From assembly GCF_001567565.1 (NCBI RefSeq), contig NZ_LSSW01000029.1, forward strand, positions 310,001 to 374,000: 64,000 nucleotides of DNA, written 5' to 3'. The stretch is from Ectopseudomonas composti. Lineage in GTDB: Bacteria; Pseudomonadota; Gammaproteobacteria; Pseudomonadales; Pseudomonadaceae. Both the position numbers and the translations under genes were made by a program. The notes beneath the pieces are model-generated. The model worked only from the letters and a program-made list of their open reading frames with translations. It did not search any database and was not told the DNA's origin. Of the stretch, positions 21,080-32,323 are shown piece after piece (within the stretch, counting starts at the first letter, position 1; every line of letters starts with the position of its first letter).

Positions 21080-21703
21080 GTGGCACGTTCCAAGACCAGC
21101 CAGCGTTGGCTGAAAGAACATTTCGACGATCCTTACGTGAAGATGGCGCAGAAGGACGGCTATCGGTCGCGCGCCAGCTACAAGTTGCTGGAAATCCAGG
21201 AGAAGGATCGCATCCTGCGCCCCGGTATGACCGTGGTCGATCTTGGTGCTGCGCCGGGGGGATGGTCGCAGGTCACCAGCCGAGTGATTGGTGACAAGGG
21301 ACGTTTGATCGCGTCCGATATTCTGGAAATGGACGCGATTCCCGACGTTACCTTCATTCAAGGCGATTTTACCGATGATGCGGTGTTCGCCCAGCTTCTC
21401 GAGGCCATCGGGGAAAATCCGGTCGACCTTGTTATTTCCGATATGGCCCCCAATATGAGTGGGGTAAGAACCGCTGACCAGGCGCGTGCGATGTACCTGT
21501 GCGAGCTCGCGCTGGACCTGGCCGGACGTGTCTTGCGTCCAGGTGGTGATTTTTTGATCAAGATTTTCCAGGGCGAAGGCTTCGATGCGTACCACAAGCA
21601 GGTGCGTGAAACCTTCGACAAGGTACAGATGCGCAAGCCACTGTCTTCGCGTGATCGCTCGCGTGAGCAGTATCTGCTGGCGCGTGGTTTCCGCGGGGCG
21701 TGA
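21080..21703 (+). CDS. rlmE: 23S rRNA 2'-O-methyltransferase RlmE (FtsJ/RrmJ)
   Basis: SAM-dependent methyltransferase, 207 aa, modifying U2552 (E. coli numbering) in the 23S rRNA A-loop late in 50S assembly. The SAM motif VVDLGAAPGGWSQV, the catalytic aspartate in DLVISDMAPNMSG and the catalytic lysine in GDFLIKIFQGEG are visible. The start is GTG 21080 with GAGG 5 nt upstream. It lies upstream of ftsH, a heat-shock pairing in E. coli; I found no convincing sigma-32 promoter here. Confidence 0.97.
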   Translation: MARSKTSQRWLKEHFDDPYVKMAQKDGYRSRASYKLLEIQEKDRILRPGMTVVDLGAAPGGWSQVTSRVIGDKGRLIASDILEMDAIPDVTFIQGDFTDDAVFAQLLEAIGENPVDLVISDMAPNMSGVRTADQARAMYLCELALDLAGRVLRPGGDFLIKIFQGEGFDAYHKQVRETFDKVQMRKPLSSRDRSREQYLLARGFRGA

Positions 21704-21867
21704 GTTGAAACTGGTGGCCGCCACGTCGGTCTCAGTGGCAAAGGTCTCATAAAGGGTTACAGACGGTGCCTGCGGGACGCGGGCGTTTGGTGTAAGTTAG
21801 GTCGGTATATCATTGGTCGTCATGGGAAGCCTGCTTCGCCACGAGGCCTGCTTCAGAGGGTAGCTAA

Positions 21868-23790
<1,923 letters not shown>

Positions 23791-23798
23791 GGTCGCTT

Positions 23799-24650
23799 AT
23801 GTCCAATACGCAATACCCGAGCCGGCTGCCCTGTGGCAGCCGGCTTCTTGATTTGTCCCGTCCGCACGTGATGGGCATCCTCAATGTCACCCCCGATTCC
23901 TTTTCCGATGGCGGACGCTTCACGGCTCGTGACGCGGCGTTGCGTCATGCCGAGCAGATGGTCGCCGCTGGCGCGACGCTGATCGATGTTGGAGGGGAGT
24001 CCACTCGCCCAGGCGCTCGTGCAGTTTCGCCGACCGAGGAGTTGGAGCGAGTTGCGCCGATGGTGGAAGCCATCGCGGGCAATCTGGATGTGATCATCTC
24101 GGTGGACACCTCGACGCCTGCGGTCATGCGCGAGAGTGCAAGGCTGGGGGCTGGGCTGATCAACGACGTGCGTTCGTTGCAGCGTGACGGCGCTCTCGAT
24201 GCTGCTGCCGACAGTGGCCTACCGGTGTGCCTGATGCACATGCGCGGTGAGCCGGGCAACATGCAGGACAACCCTCAGTACCCGGATATCGTCAGCGAAG
24301 TGCACGACTTCCTCGTCGAACGCATGAGTGCATGCGCGACGGCTGGTATTGCCGCCGAGCGGATCGTGCTCGATCCGGGCTTTGGATTTGCCAAGACCCT
24401 GGAGCACAATCTGGCCCTGTTCAAGCGGATGGCCGAGCTGTCCGCACTTGGGCGGCCCTTGCTGGTTGGTGTATCGCGCAAGAGCATGATCGGTAAGGTG
24501 CTTGGTCACGAAGTTGGCGGGCGCCTTTACGGCAGCCTGGCTCTGGCAGCCCTGGCATTGACCAAGGGTGCACATATTCTGCGTGTGCATGACGTCGCCG
24601 AAACGGTGGATGTGGTGCGCATGATCGCTGCGGTTGAAGCAGTGCAATAA
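23799..24650 (+). CDS. folP: dihydropteroate synthase
   Basis: Folate-pathway enzyme, 283 aa, joining dihydropterin pyrophosphate with p-aminobenzoate; the sulfonamide target. TIM-barrel motifs are MGILNVTPDSFSDGG, DVGGESTRPGA, ISVDTSTPAVMRES, LMHMRGEPGNMQ, DPGFGFAKTLEHN and GVSRKSMIG. It sits between ftsH (8-nt gap) and glmM (13-nt gap), the conserved ftsH-folP-glmM order. Confidence 0.98.
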   Translation: MSNTQYPSRLPCGSRLLDLSRPHVMGILNVTPDSFSDGGRFTARDAALRHAEQMVAAGATLIDVGGESTRPGARAVSPTEELERVAPMVEAIAGNLDVIISVDTSTPAVMRESARLGAGLINDVRSLQRDGALDAAADSGLPVCLMHMRGEPGNMQDNPQYPDIVSEVHDFLVERMSACATAGIAAERIVLDPGFGFAKTLEHNLALFKRMAELSALGRPLLVGVSRKSMIGKVLGHEVGGRLYGSLALAALALTKGAHILRVHDVAETVDVVRMIAAVEAVQ

Positions 24651-24663
24651 CAAGGAAAGCGTC

Positions 24664-26001
24664 ATGGCTAGAAAATACTTCGGTACCGACGGCATTCGCG
24701 GGCGCGTCGGTCAGTTCCCCATTACTCCGGACTTCATGCTCAAGCTTGGCTGGGCCGCTGGCATGGCGTTTCGCAAGCAGGGCAAGTGCCGCATCCTGAT
24801 CGGCAAGGACACGCGCATCTCCGGCTACATGTTCGAGTCCGCACTGGAGGCGGGTTTGGCTGCGGCCGGGGCTGACGTGCAGTTGCTCGGGCCGATGCCG
24901 ACACCGGCCATCGCCTATCTGACGCGGACCTTCCAGGCCGATGCCGGCATCGTCATCAGCGCCTCGCACAATCCTCACGACGATAACGGCATCAAGTTTT
25001 TCTCCAGTGAGGGCACCAAGCTGCCCGACGATGTCGAGCTGATGATCGAAGAGTTGCTCGATCAGCCGATGACCGTGGTGGAGTCTGCCGGTATTGGCAA
25101 GGCTTCGCGAATCAACGATGCGTCCGGGCGTTATATCGAGTTCTGCAAAGGCAGCGTACCCAGTGGTACCAGCTTCAAGGGGCTGAAGGTCGTTCTCGAT
25201 TGCGCCCACGGTGCCGCTTACAAGGTCGCGCCGAGTGTGTTTCGTGAGCTGGGTGCCGAGGTGCGAGTCATTTCGGCGCAGCCTGATGGGCTCAACATCA
25301 ATGACGGTTGTGGCTCTACGCACCTCGCCGCGCTGCAGGCCGAGGTGGTCGCGCAGCAGGCTGATCTGGGCATCGCCTTCGATGGCGATGCTGATCGCGT
25401 GCTGATGGTCGATCAGTACGGCGCGGTGGTCGACGGTGACGAGCTGCTGTTCATCATCGCTCGTGACCTGCAGGAGCGCGGGCGCTTGCGTGGCGGTGTG
25501 GTCGGCACGCTGATGAGCAACCTGGGGCTCGAGCTGGCCCTGGCTGATTTGAACATTCCGTTCGTGCGGGCCAATGTCGGTGATCGCTACGTGATTGCCG
25601 AGCTGCTGGGGCGCAACTGGCAACTCGGTGGCGAGAACTCGGGGCACCTTGTTTGCTTCCAGCACACCACCACCGGTGATGCCATCATTGCCGCTCTGCA
25701 GGTGCTGATGGCGCTCAAGCGGCGTGATCAGAGTCTGGTCGAGGCGCGCAGCGATCTGAAGAAATGTCCTCAGGTGCTGGTCAATGTGCGGTTTTCCGGT
25801 GCCCTCGATCCGCTTGAGCACCCCTCGGTCAAGGAGGCCTGCGCGCGGGTTACCGAGAGCATGGCGGGGCGTGGTCGCGTGCTGCTGCGTAAGTCGGGTA
25901 CCGAGCCGCTGGTGCGAGTAATGGTCGAAGGTGACGAGGAAACTACGGTTCGCGGCTATGCCGATGAATTGGCTAAGATTGTTGCCGAAGTCTGTGCTTG
26001 A
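24664..26001 (+). CDS. glmM: phosphoglucosamine mutase
   Basis: Converts glucosamine-6-phosphate to glucosamine-1-phosphate for UDP-GlcNAc, peptidoglycan and LPS; 445 aa. Motifs: N-terminal YFGTDGIRGRVG, active phosphoserine S101 in ISASHNPHDDNG, metal loop DGDADR, sugar-binding GGENSGH and phosphate-binding RKSGTEPLVRVM. ATG 24664 has AAGGAAAG upstream and gives the family length; an upstream in-frame start would add an unrelated extension. Confidence 0.98.
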   Translation: MARKYFGTDGIRGRVGQFPITPDFMLKLGWAAGMAFRKQGKCRILIGKDTRISGYMFESALEAGLAAAGADVQLLGPMPTPAIAYLTRTFQADAGIVISASHNPHDDNGIKFFSSEGTKLPDDVELMIEELLDQPMTVVESAGIGKASRINDASGRYIEFCKGSVPSGTSFKGLKVVLDCAHGAAYKVAPSVFRELGAEVRVISAQPDGLNINDGCGSTHLAALQAEVVAQQADLGIAFDGDADRVLMVDQYGAVVDGDELLFIIARDLQERGRLRGGVVGTLMSNLGLELALADLNIPFVRANVGDRYVIAELLGRNWQLGGENSGHLVCFQHTTTGDAIIAALQVLMALKRRDQSLVEARSDLKKCPQVLVNVRFSGALDPLEHPSVKEACARVTESMAGRGRVLLRKSGTEPLVRVMVEGDEETTVRGYADELAKIVAEVCA

Positions 26002-26066
26002 TTGCGCTTGCTACCGAGGGTGCTCTTGGGTAACATCTGCGCCCTCTTTGATCGACGAGGTAAAAC

Positions 26067-26822
26067 ATGCGTCGCCCCTTAGTCGCCGGTAACTGGAAAA
26101 TGCACGGTACCCGCGACAGCGTCGCAGAACTGATCGAAGGGCTGCGTCAGCAGGATTTGCCGGCTGACGTCGATGTTGCGGTGTTTCCCTCCAGTCTGCA
26201 TATCGCTCAGGTTGTTGAAGGCCTGAGCGGCAAAGCAGTGGAAGTTGGAGCTCAGGATTGTGCGGCACAGGTAGAGCAGGGTGCCTTGACCGGTGAGCTG
26301 GCAGTCAGTCAGTTGGTCGATGGTGGTTGCGAGCTGGTGCTGGTTGGTCACTCCGAGCGTCGCCTGATTCTGGGTGAAGATGACGAAGTGGTCGTGCGCA
26401 AGTTTGCGGCAGTGCAGGCGGCGGGCTTGACTCCCGTGCTCTGCGTTGGTGAAACCCGTGAGCAGCGTGAGGCGAATGCAACGCTGGGTGTGGTGGGTGG
26501 CCAGTTGGCCGCGGTGGTCGATGCCCTGGGTGTCGATGCGCTGAACAATGCCGTAGTTGCTTATGAGCCTGTATGGGCCATCGGCACCGGGTTGACCGCT
26601 ACGCCTGAGCAGGCTCAGGAAGTGCATGCAGCCATCCGTGCGCAGGTTGCGCAGCTGGATGCTGATGTCGCGAGTCAGTTGAGAATTCTTTATGGCGGCA
26701 GTGTAAAGGCCGCCAGTGCAGCCGAGTTGTTCGGTATGCGGGATATCGATGGGGGGCTCGTAGGTGGAGCTTCTCTGAATGCGGATGAATTCGGTGCGAT
26801 CTGTCGCGCTGCAGGAAACTGA
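26067..26822 (+). CDS. tpiA: triosephosphate isomerase
   Basis: Interconverts dihydroxyacetone phosphate and glyceraldehyde 3-phosphate; 251 aa. The catalytic residues are in place: lysine in AGNWKMHG (K11), histidine in LVGHSERR (H95), glutamate in AYEPVWAIGTG (E167), and the phosphate-binding ILYGGSVKAASAAEL. GAGG precedes ATG 26067. It lies 3 nt upstream of secG, so the two are cotranscribed. Confidence 0.98.
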   Translation: MRRPLVAGNWKMHGTRDSVAELIEGLRQQDLPADVDVAVFPSSLHIAQVVEGLSGKAVEVGAQDCAAQVEQGALTGELAVSQLVDGGCELVLVGHSERRLILGEDDEVVVRKFAAVQAAGLTPVLCVGETREQREANATLGVVGGQLAAVVDALGVDALNNAVVAYEPVWAIGTGLTATPEQAQEVHAAIRAQVAQLDADVASQLRILYGGSVKAASAAELFGMRDIDGGLVGGASLNADEFGAICRAAGN

Positions 26823-26825
26823 AGA

Positions 26826-27203
26826 ATGCTGGAAACAGTCATTGTTGTTCTGCACCTGCTGGGTGCGATCGGGATTGTAGTGCTGGTGCTGCTGCAGCAA
26901 GGCAAGGGTGCTGACGCGGGTGCGTCGTTCGGTTCGGGTGCTTCTGCAACCGTATTCGGAAGCCAAGGTTCCTCTACCTTTCTGAGTAAGTTTACTGGTA
27001 TACTCGCAGCCGGTTTTTTCATTACTAGCTTGGGCTTAGCGTTCTTTGCTAAAGAAAAAGCTGATGCACTGACTCAGGTTGGTCTGCCAGACCCAGCGGT
27101 TCTGGAAGTTCAACAAAAACCGGCCGCCGAAGACGTGCCGGTGCTCGAAGAGCAAGCTCCAGCGTCCGATACTTCGGATGTGCCGGAGGCTCCAGAGCAG
27201 TAA
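26826..27203 (+). CDS. secG: protein-export membrane protein SecG
   Basis: Accessory subunit of the SecYEG translocon, 125 aa. Two membrane segments (VIVVLHLLGAIGIVVLVLLQ, FTGILAAGFFITSLGLAFFA) flank the family motif QQGKGADAGASFGSGASATV with FGSQGSSTFLSK. A Pro/Glu-rich tail extends beyond the core, common in Pseudomonas. tRNA-Leu begins 8 nt after the stop, so the mRNA probably reads into the tRNA as in other gammaproteobacteria. Confidence 0.95.
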   Translation: MLETVIVVLHLLGAIGIVVLVLLQQGKGADAGASFGSGASATVFGSQGSSTFLSKFTGILAAGFFITSLGLAFFAKEKADALTQVGLPDPAVLEVQQKPAAEDVPVLEEQAPASDTSDVPEAPEQ

Positions 27204-27210
27204 CAGTTTT

Positions 27211-27296
27211 GCCGAGGTGGTGGAATTGGTAGACACGCTACCTTGAGGTGGTAGTGGCCATAGGCTGTAGGGGTTCGAGTCCCCTCCTCGGTACCA
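27211..27296 (+). tRNA. tRNA-Leu (GAG)
   Basis: 86 nt including encoded CCA. Acceptor arms GCCGAGG / CCTCGGT, anticodon loop with GAG, a long variable arm of the class II type (TAGTGGCCATAGGCTGT) and T-loop GGTTCGAGTCC. It lies between secG and the initiator tRNA. Confidence 0.97.
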
Positions 27297-27301
27297 TACT
27301 C

Positions 27302-27330
27302 AAGAAAGCCCGCTGTTCGCGGGCTTTCTT
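27302..27330 (+). terminator. terminator after tRNA-Leu
   Basis: AAGAAAGCCCGC, loop TGTTC, GCGGGCTTTCTT: a 12-bp stem ending the secG/tRNA-Leu transcript. Confidence 0.88.
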
Positions 27331-27347
27331 GTTGCTGGAGTGTTTGG

Positions 27348-27377
27348 TTGACCCTCGCCAGGGGGTGGCCGTATAAT
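27348..27377 (+). promoter_or_regulatory. sigma-70 promoter of the initiator tRNA
   Basis: TTGACC (27348-27353), 18-nt spacer, then consensus TATAAT (27372-27377). The predicted start is about 10 nt before the mature tRNA 5' end. Confidence 0.85.
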
Positions 27378-27393
27378 TCCGGCCCAGCTTTGA

Positions 27394-27470
<77 letters not shown>

Positions 27471-27480
27471 GTTTCAGCAG

Positions 27481-27501
27481 GCCCCTTTTCAGGGGCTTTT
27501 T
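27481..27501 (+). terminator. terminator after tRNA-fMet
   Basis: GCCCCT, loop TTTC, AGGGGC, then TTTTT. Confidence 0.88.
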
Positions 27502-27548
27502 GTTAGCTGAAAGACAGTGTCCGTTGGTGGTTGCAGCGGATTGAAGGG

Positions 27549-27570
27549 ATGGGCGTTTCGCCCATTTTTT
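27549..27570 (+). terminator. second terminator before rimP
   Basis: ATGGGCG, loop TTT, CGCCCAT, then a T run; it lies 30 nt before rimP. Two terminators in series stand between the initiator tRNA and the rimP-nusA-infB genes. Confidence 0.85.
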
Positions 27571-27599
27571 ATTTGCACAGCATGCACGAGGGCCGTTAA

Positions 27600-28058
27600 G
27601 TGTCGAGCAAGCTAGAACAGTTGCAGGCCTTGTTGGCCCCGGTAATCGAGGCGCTCGGTTATCAATGTTGGGGCATCGAGTTCCTGTCGCAGGGGCGTCA
27701 TTCGCTACTGCGTGTCTATATCGATAAAGCCGATGGCATCCTGATCGAAGATTGCGAAATCGTCAGCCGTCAGCTCAGTGGTGTGCTCGATGTCGAGGAC
27801 CCGATTACCTCGGAGTACACGCTTGAAGTTTCTTCTCCTGGCATGGATCGCCCGTTGTTCACGCTCGAACAATTTGCGGCGCATGCCGGTGAGCAGGTGA
27901 AGATCAAGCTGCGTTCGCCTTTCGACGGGCGTCGTAACTTCCAGGGCCTCCTTCGCGGTGTGGAGGAGCAGGACGTGGTAGTTCAGGTGGATGACCACGA
28001 GTATCTGTTGCCGATCGACCTGATCGACAAGGCCAACATCATCCCCCGATTTGATTGA
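27600..28058 (+). CDS. rimP: ribosome maturation factor RimP
   Basis: 30S subunit assembly factor, 152 aa. Family pattern: LAPVIEALGYQCWGIEFLSQ, SLLRVYIDKADGILIEDCEI, VSRQLSGVLDVEDPITSEYT, LEVSSPGMDRPLF and the C-terminal SH3-like barrel (VVQVDDHEYLLPIDLIDKAN). The start is GTG 27600 with GAGGG 7 nt upstream. It is first in the rimP-nusA-infB-rbfA-truB cluster. Confidence 0.96.
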   Translation: MSSKLEQLQALLAPVIEALGYQCWGIEFLSQGRHSLLRVYIDKADGILIEDCEIVSRQLSGVLDVEDPITSEYTLEVSSPGMDRPLFTLEQFAAHAGEQVKIKLRSPFDGRRNFQGLLRGVEEQDVVVQVDDHEYLLPIDLIDKANIIPRFD

Positions 28059-28218
28059 TATGCGCATTCTGCGTCGCTGCTGGACAGCCAAGTGTTGGCG
28101 CAGCGTGGGCGACACAGATGACGCGAGGGTAGCGCGGTAACGCACGAATGTAGCGCCCATGGCGTGAACGTGATGCGGATTGCGCAGAACCAATGGATTG
28201 CGAAAGGCGAGGCGTACG

Positions 28219-29700
28219 ATGAGCAAAGAAGTACTGCTGGTTGTTGAGTCGGTATCCAACGAAAAGGGTGTACCGGCCGGCGTGATTTTCGAGGCGCTGG
28301 AGCTGGCTCTGGCGACTGCCACCAAGAAGCGTTTCGAGGACGAAGTCGATCTGCGTGTATCGATCAATCGTCAGAACGGTAGTTACGAAACCTTCCGCCG
28401 CTGGACGGTGGTCGACGAGTCCGAGTTCGAAGATCCGGCCTATCAGCTGACCGATGACATGCCTCAGGCCGTCGAGGCCAACGCCAAGATCGGTGACGTG
28501 CTCGAAGAGAAGGTCGACTCCATCGAGTTCGGCCGCATCGCCGCGCAAACCGCCAAACAGGTCATCGTGCAGAAAGTGCGCGAGGCCGAGCGTGCTCAGG
28601 TTGTCGACGCCTACCGCGAGCGCCTGGGAGAGATCATCTCCGGCACCGTGAAGAAGGTCACCCGTGACAGCGTCATCGTCGACCTGGGTAACAACGCCGA
28701 GGCACTGCTGGCTCGCGAAGACATCATCCCGCGCGAAACCTTCCGCGTCGGCGTGCGTCTGCGTGCCCTGCTCAAGGAAATTCGTACCGAGAACCGCGGC
28801 CCGCAGCTGATCCTGTCGCGTACCGCGCCGGAAATGCTGATCGAGCTGTTCCGCATCGAAGTACCGGAAATTGCCGAAGGGCTGATCGACGTCAAGGCCG
28901 CCTCCCGTGATCCGGGTTCGCGCGCCAAGATCGCCGTGCGCTCCAAGGACAAGCGTATTGACCCGCAGGGCGCCTGCATCGGTATGCGCGGTTCCCGCGT
29001 ACAAGCCGTTTCCGGTGAGCTCGGTGGTGAACGCGTTGATATCGTGCTGTGGGACGACAACCCGGCGCAGTTCGTGATCAATGCCATGTCGCCGGCAGAA
29101 GTGGCCGCGATCATTGTCGACGAGGATGCCCATGCCATGGACATCGCCGTTGGCGAAGACAACCTTGCCCAGGCCATTGGCCGCGGCGGTCAGAACGTGC
29201 GTCTTGCCAGTCAGCTGACCGGCTGGACCCTGAACGTGATGACCGAGGCGGATATCCAGGCCAAGCAACAGGCAGAAACCGGCGACATCATGCAGTCCTT
29301 CATCGATGAGCTGGAAGTCGACGAAGAACTGGCTCAAGTCCTGGTCGAAGAGGGTTTCACCAGTCTCGAAGAGATTGCCTACGTACCCATGGAAGAAATG
29401 CTCAGCATCGATGGCTTTGACGAGGAGATCGTTAATGAGCTGCGTGCACGGGCCAAGGATCGTCTGCTGACCAAGGCGATCGCCAACGAGGAGAAGTTGG
29501 CCGATGCCCATCCGGCAGATGATTTGCTGGAACTGGAAGGCATGGACAAGGCGCTGGCTCTTGAGCTCGCGTTGCGCGGCGTGATTACCCGTGAAGACCT
29601 GGCCGAGCAGTCGATTGACGACCTGCTCGACATCGACGGCATCGACGAAGAGCGTGCCGGCAAGCTGATCATGGCCGCCCGAGCCCATTGGTTCGAATAA
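28219..29700 (+). CDS. nusA: transcription termination/antitermination factor NusA
   Basis: RNA polymerase-associated factor, 493 aa. The N-terminal domain (EVLLVVESVSNEKGVPAGVI) is followed by S1 (GEIISGTVKKVTRDSVIVDL), two KH domains (DPQGACIGMRGSRVQAVSGE; GEDNLAQAIGRGGQNVRLAS) and two C-terminal acidic repeats with helix-hairpin-helix character, as in E. coli NusA. ATG 28219 has GAGG 6 nt upstream; the frame extends further, but that extension is not family-like. The 160-nt gap after rimP shows no clear structure. Confidence 0.98.
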   Translation: MSKEVLLVVESVSNEKGVPAGVIFEALELALATATKKRFEDEVDLRVSINRQNGSYETFRRWTVVDESEFEDPAYQLTDDMPQAVEANAKIGDVLEEKVDSIEFGRIAAQTAKQVIVQKVREAERAQVVDAYRERLGEIISGTVKKVTRDSVIVDLGNNAEALLAREDIIPRETFRVGVRLRALLKEIRTENRGPQLILSRTAPEMLIELFRIEVPEIAEGLIDVKAASRDPGSRAKIAVRSKDKRIDPQGACIGMRGSRVQAVSGELGGERVDIVLWDDNPAQFVINAMSPAEVAAIIVDEDAHAMDIAVGEDNLAQAIGRGGQNVRLASQLTGWTLNVMTEADIQAKQQAETGDIMQSFIDELEVDEELAQVLVEEGFTSLEEIAYVPMEEMLSIDGFDEEIVNELRARAKDRLLTKAIANEEKLADAHPADDLLELEGMDKALALELALRGVITREDLAEQSIDDLLDIDGIDEERAGKLIMAARAHWFE

Positions 29701-29727
29701 GCGGTTGCGGCCTGAGGAGAAAGATGC

Positions 29728-32214
29728 ATGACGCAAGTCACGGTGAAAGAACTGGCCACAGTGGTCGACACCCCGGTTGAGCGCCTGCTGCAGCAGATGC
29801 GCGAAGCTGGCTTGTCCCACAGCAGTGCCGAACAAGTAGTGACCGATAGTGAGAAACAGGCCCTGCTGGCCCATCTCAAGAGCAGTCACGGCGACAAGGT
29901 CGAAGAGCCACGCAAGATCACCTTGCAGCGCAAGACCACCAGCACCCTCAAGGTTGCTGGCAGCAAAACCATTAGCGTTGAAGTGCGCAAGAAGAAAACC
30001 TTCGTCAAGCGCAGCCCGGAAGAGCTCGAAGCCGAGAAGCAGCGCGAGCTGGAAGCTCAGCAGGCAGCTGCCGAGGCCGAGCGTCTGAAGGCCGAGCAAG
30101 AAGCCAAGCGCAAGGCTGAAGAAGAAGCCAAGCGCGAGGCCGCCAGCGCCGGCAGCGAAACCGCCGCGCCTGCTGCTGCGCCGGCTCCGGCCAGCGAACC
30201 GGTTGTCGCGGCTCCGGTCGTCGACGTCGAGCGCAAGAAGGAAGAAGTGCGTCGTCCCGAGAAGGCGCGCAGCGACGAAGACGAGCGTCGTGATCGCAAG
30301 CACGCTCAGCATCGCCCGACCCTCAAGGAAAAGGCACCGGCTCCGCGTGTTGCACCGCGCAGTGTCGACGAAGAGAGCGACGGTTTCCGCCGTGGCGGTC
30401 GTGGCAAGGCCAAGATGAAGAAGCGCAACCAGCACGGCTTCCAGAGCCCGACTGGTCCTATCGTGCGCGACGTATCGATTGGCGAGACCATCACTGTTTC
30501 CGACCTGGCCCAGCAGATGGCCATCAAGGGCGCGGAAATCGTCAAGTTCATGTTCAAGATGGGCACTCCGGTGACCATCAACCAGGTTCTGGATCAGGAA
30601 ACCGCACAGCTGGTCGCCGAAGAGTTTGGCCACAAGGTCAAGCTGGTCAGCGATAACGCGCTGGAAGATTCTCTGGCCGCGTCGCTGAAGTTCGAAGGCG
30701 AGGCGATGTCCCGTGCGCCGGTGGTGACCGTAATGGGTCACGTCGACCACGGTAAGACCTCGCTGCTCGACTACATCCGTCGTGCCAAGGTGGCGTCCGG
30801 TGAAGCCGGCGGCATCACCCAGCACATCGGTGCCTACCACGTGGAAACCGACCGCGGCATGGTCACCTTCCTCGATACTCCCGGTCACGCCGCGTTCACT
30901 CAGATGCGTGCCCGTGGTGCCAAGGCCACCGATATCGTCATCCTCGTCGTTGCCGCTGACGACGGTGTGATGCCGCAGACCCAGGAAGCCGTGCAGCACG
31001 CGAAAGCCGCTGGCGTGCCGATCGTGGTCGCGGTGAACAAGATGGACAAGCCGGAAGCCAATCCGGACAACATCAAGAACGGCCTGGCTGCGCTGGATGT
31101 AATTCCGGAAGAGTGGGGCGGTGATGCGCCTTACGTACCCGTTTCGGCCAAGGCCGGTACCGGTATCGACGAACTGCTCGAAGCCGTACTGCTGCAGGCA
31201 GAAGTGCTCGAGCTGACCGCTACGCCGAGCGCGCCTGGTCGTGGTGTGGTCGTCGAATCGCGCCTGGACAAGGGCCGTGGCCCGGTGGCCACCGTGCTGG
31301 TTCAGGACGGTACCCTGCGTCAGGGCGACATGGTCCTGGTCGGCGTCAACTACGGCCGTGTGCGTGCCATGCTCGACGAGAACGGCAAGCCGATCAAGGA
31401 AGCTGGCCCGTCGATTCCGGTCGAGATCCTCGGCCTGGACGGCACTCCGGATGCCGGTGACGAGATGATGGTGGTGGCTGACGAGAAGAAGGCCCGCGAA
31501 GTTGCGCTGTTCCGTCAGGGCAAGTTCCGCGAGGTCAAGCTGGCCCGCGCCCACGCTGGCAAGCTGGAAAACATCTTCGAGAACATGGGCCAGGAAGAGA
31601 AGAAGACCCTCAACATCGTCCTCAAGGCCGACGTTCGCGGTTCTCTGGAAGCCCTGCAAGGCTCGCTCAGCACCCTGGGCAACGACGAAGTGCAAGTGCG
31701 TGTGGTCGGTGGCGGCGTCGGTGGTATCACCGAGTCCGATGCCAACCTGGCGCTGGCTTCCAATGCCGTGCTGTTCGGCTTCAACGTCCGTGCTGACGCC
31801 GGTGCGCGCAAGATCGTCGAGTCCGAAGGCCTCGACATGCGCTACTACAACGTCATCTACGACATCATCGAAGACGTCAAGAAAGCCCTCACCGGTATGC
31901 TCGGCAGCGACGTTCGCGAGAACATCCTGGGTACCGCGGAAGTGCGTGACGTGTTCCGTTCGCCGAAGTTCGGCGCTGTCGCTGGCTGCATGGTCATCGA
32001 GGGCACCGTCTACCGCAACCGTCCGATCCGCGTACTGCGCGAGGACGTGGTGATCTTCGAAGGCGAGCTGGAATCGCTGCGTCGCTTCAAGGACGACGTC
32101 GCCGAAGTGCGTAATGGCATGGAGTGCGGTATCGGCGTGAAGAGCTACAACGACGTCAAGGTCGGCGACAAGATCGAAGTGTTCGAGAAAGTCCAGGTGG
32201 CTCGCAGCCTGTAA
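29728..32214 (+). CDS. infB: translation initiation factor IF-2
   Basis: GTPase that delivers initiator tRNA to the 30S subunit, 828 aa. The N-terminal IF2_N fold (TVKELATVVDTPVERLLQQM) leads to a long charged Ala/Glu/Lys-rich linker (about residues 85-240). The G domain has GHVDHGKTSLLD (G1), DTPGHAAF (G3), NKMD (G4) and SAK (G5), followed by domains II-IV. GAGGAGAAAG precedes ATG 29728. It follows nusA by 27 nt; a GC hairpin separates it from rbfA. Shorter IF2 forms from internal starts occur in E. coli; I did not identify an internal start here. Confidence 0.99.
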   Translation: MTQVTVKELATVVDTPVERLLQQMREAGLSHSSAEQVVTDSEKQALLAHLKSSHGDKVEEPRKITLQRKTTSTLKVAGSKTISVEVRKKKTFVKRSPEELEAEKQRELEAQQAAAEAERLKAEQEAKRKAEEEAKREAASAGSETAAPAAAPAPASEPVVAAPVVDVERKKEEVRRPEKARSDEDERRDRKHAQHRPTLKEKAPAPRVAPRSVDEESDGFRRGGRGKAKMKKRNQHGFQSPTGPIVRDVSIGETITVSDLAQQMAIKGAEIVKFMFKMGTPVTINQVLDQETAQLVAEEFGHKVKLVSDNALEDSLAASLKFEGEAMSRAPVVTVMGHVDHGKTSLLDYIRRAKVASGEAGGITQHIGAYHVETDRGMVTFLDTPGHAAFTQMRARGAKATDIVILVVAADDGVMPQTQEAVQHAKAAGVPIVVAVNKMDKPEANPDNIKNGLAALDVIPEEWGGDAPYVPVSAKAGTGIDELLEAVLLQAEVLELTATPSAPGRGVVVESRLDKGRGPVATVLVQDGTLRQGDMVLVGVNYGRVRAMLDENGKPIKEAGPSIPVEILGLDGTPDAGDEMMVVADEKKAREVALFRQGKFREVKLARAHAGKLENIFENMGQEEKKTLNIVLKADVRGSLEALQGSLSTLGNDEVQVRVVGGGVGGITESDANLALASNAVLFGFNVRADAGARKIVESEGLDMRYYNVIYDIIEDVKKALTGMLGSDVRENILGTAEVRDVFRSPKFGAVAGCMVIEGTVYRNRPIRVLREDVVIFEGELESLRRFKDDVAEVRNGMECGIGVKSYNDVKVGDKIEVFEKVQVARSL

Positions 32215-32234
32215 TCGCGAGTCGCAACACGCAA

Positions 32235-32264
32235 CGCCCGGCCCCGCATTCGCGCGGCCGGGCG
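32235..32264 (+). terminator. hairpin between infB and rbfA
   Basis: CGCCCGGCC / GGCCGGGCG, 9-bp perfect stem with a 12-nt loop, then TTTGCCGCTTTT. Probably a partial terminator within the operon. Confidence 0.6.
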
Positions 32265-32323
32265 TTTGCCGCTTTTGAGTCTGCTGACGAACAGACGGCG
32301 GACGAAGTAAAGGTAAGTAGAAA

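Noticed and set aside
21704..21867. Sigma-32 promoter for ftsH
   Set aside because: A TTGAAA sequence occurs near 21704, but no CCCCAT-type -10 lies at the needed spacing.
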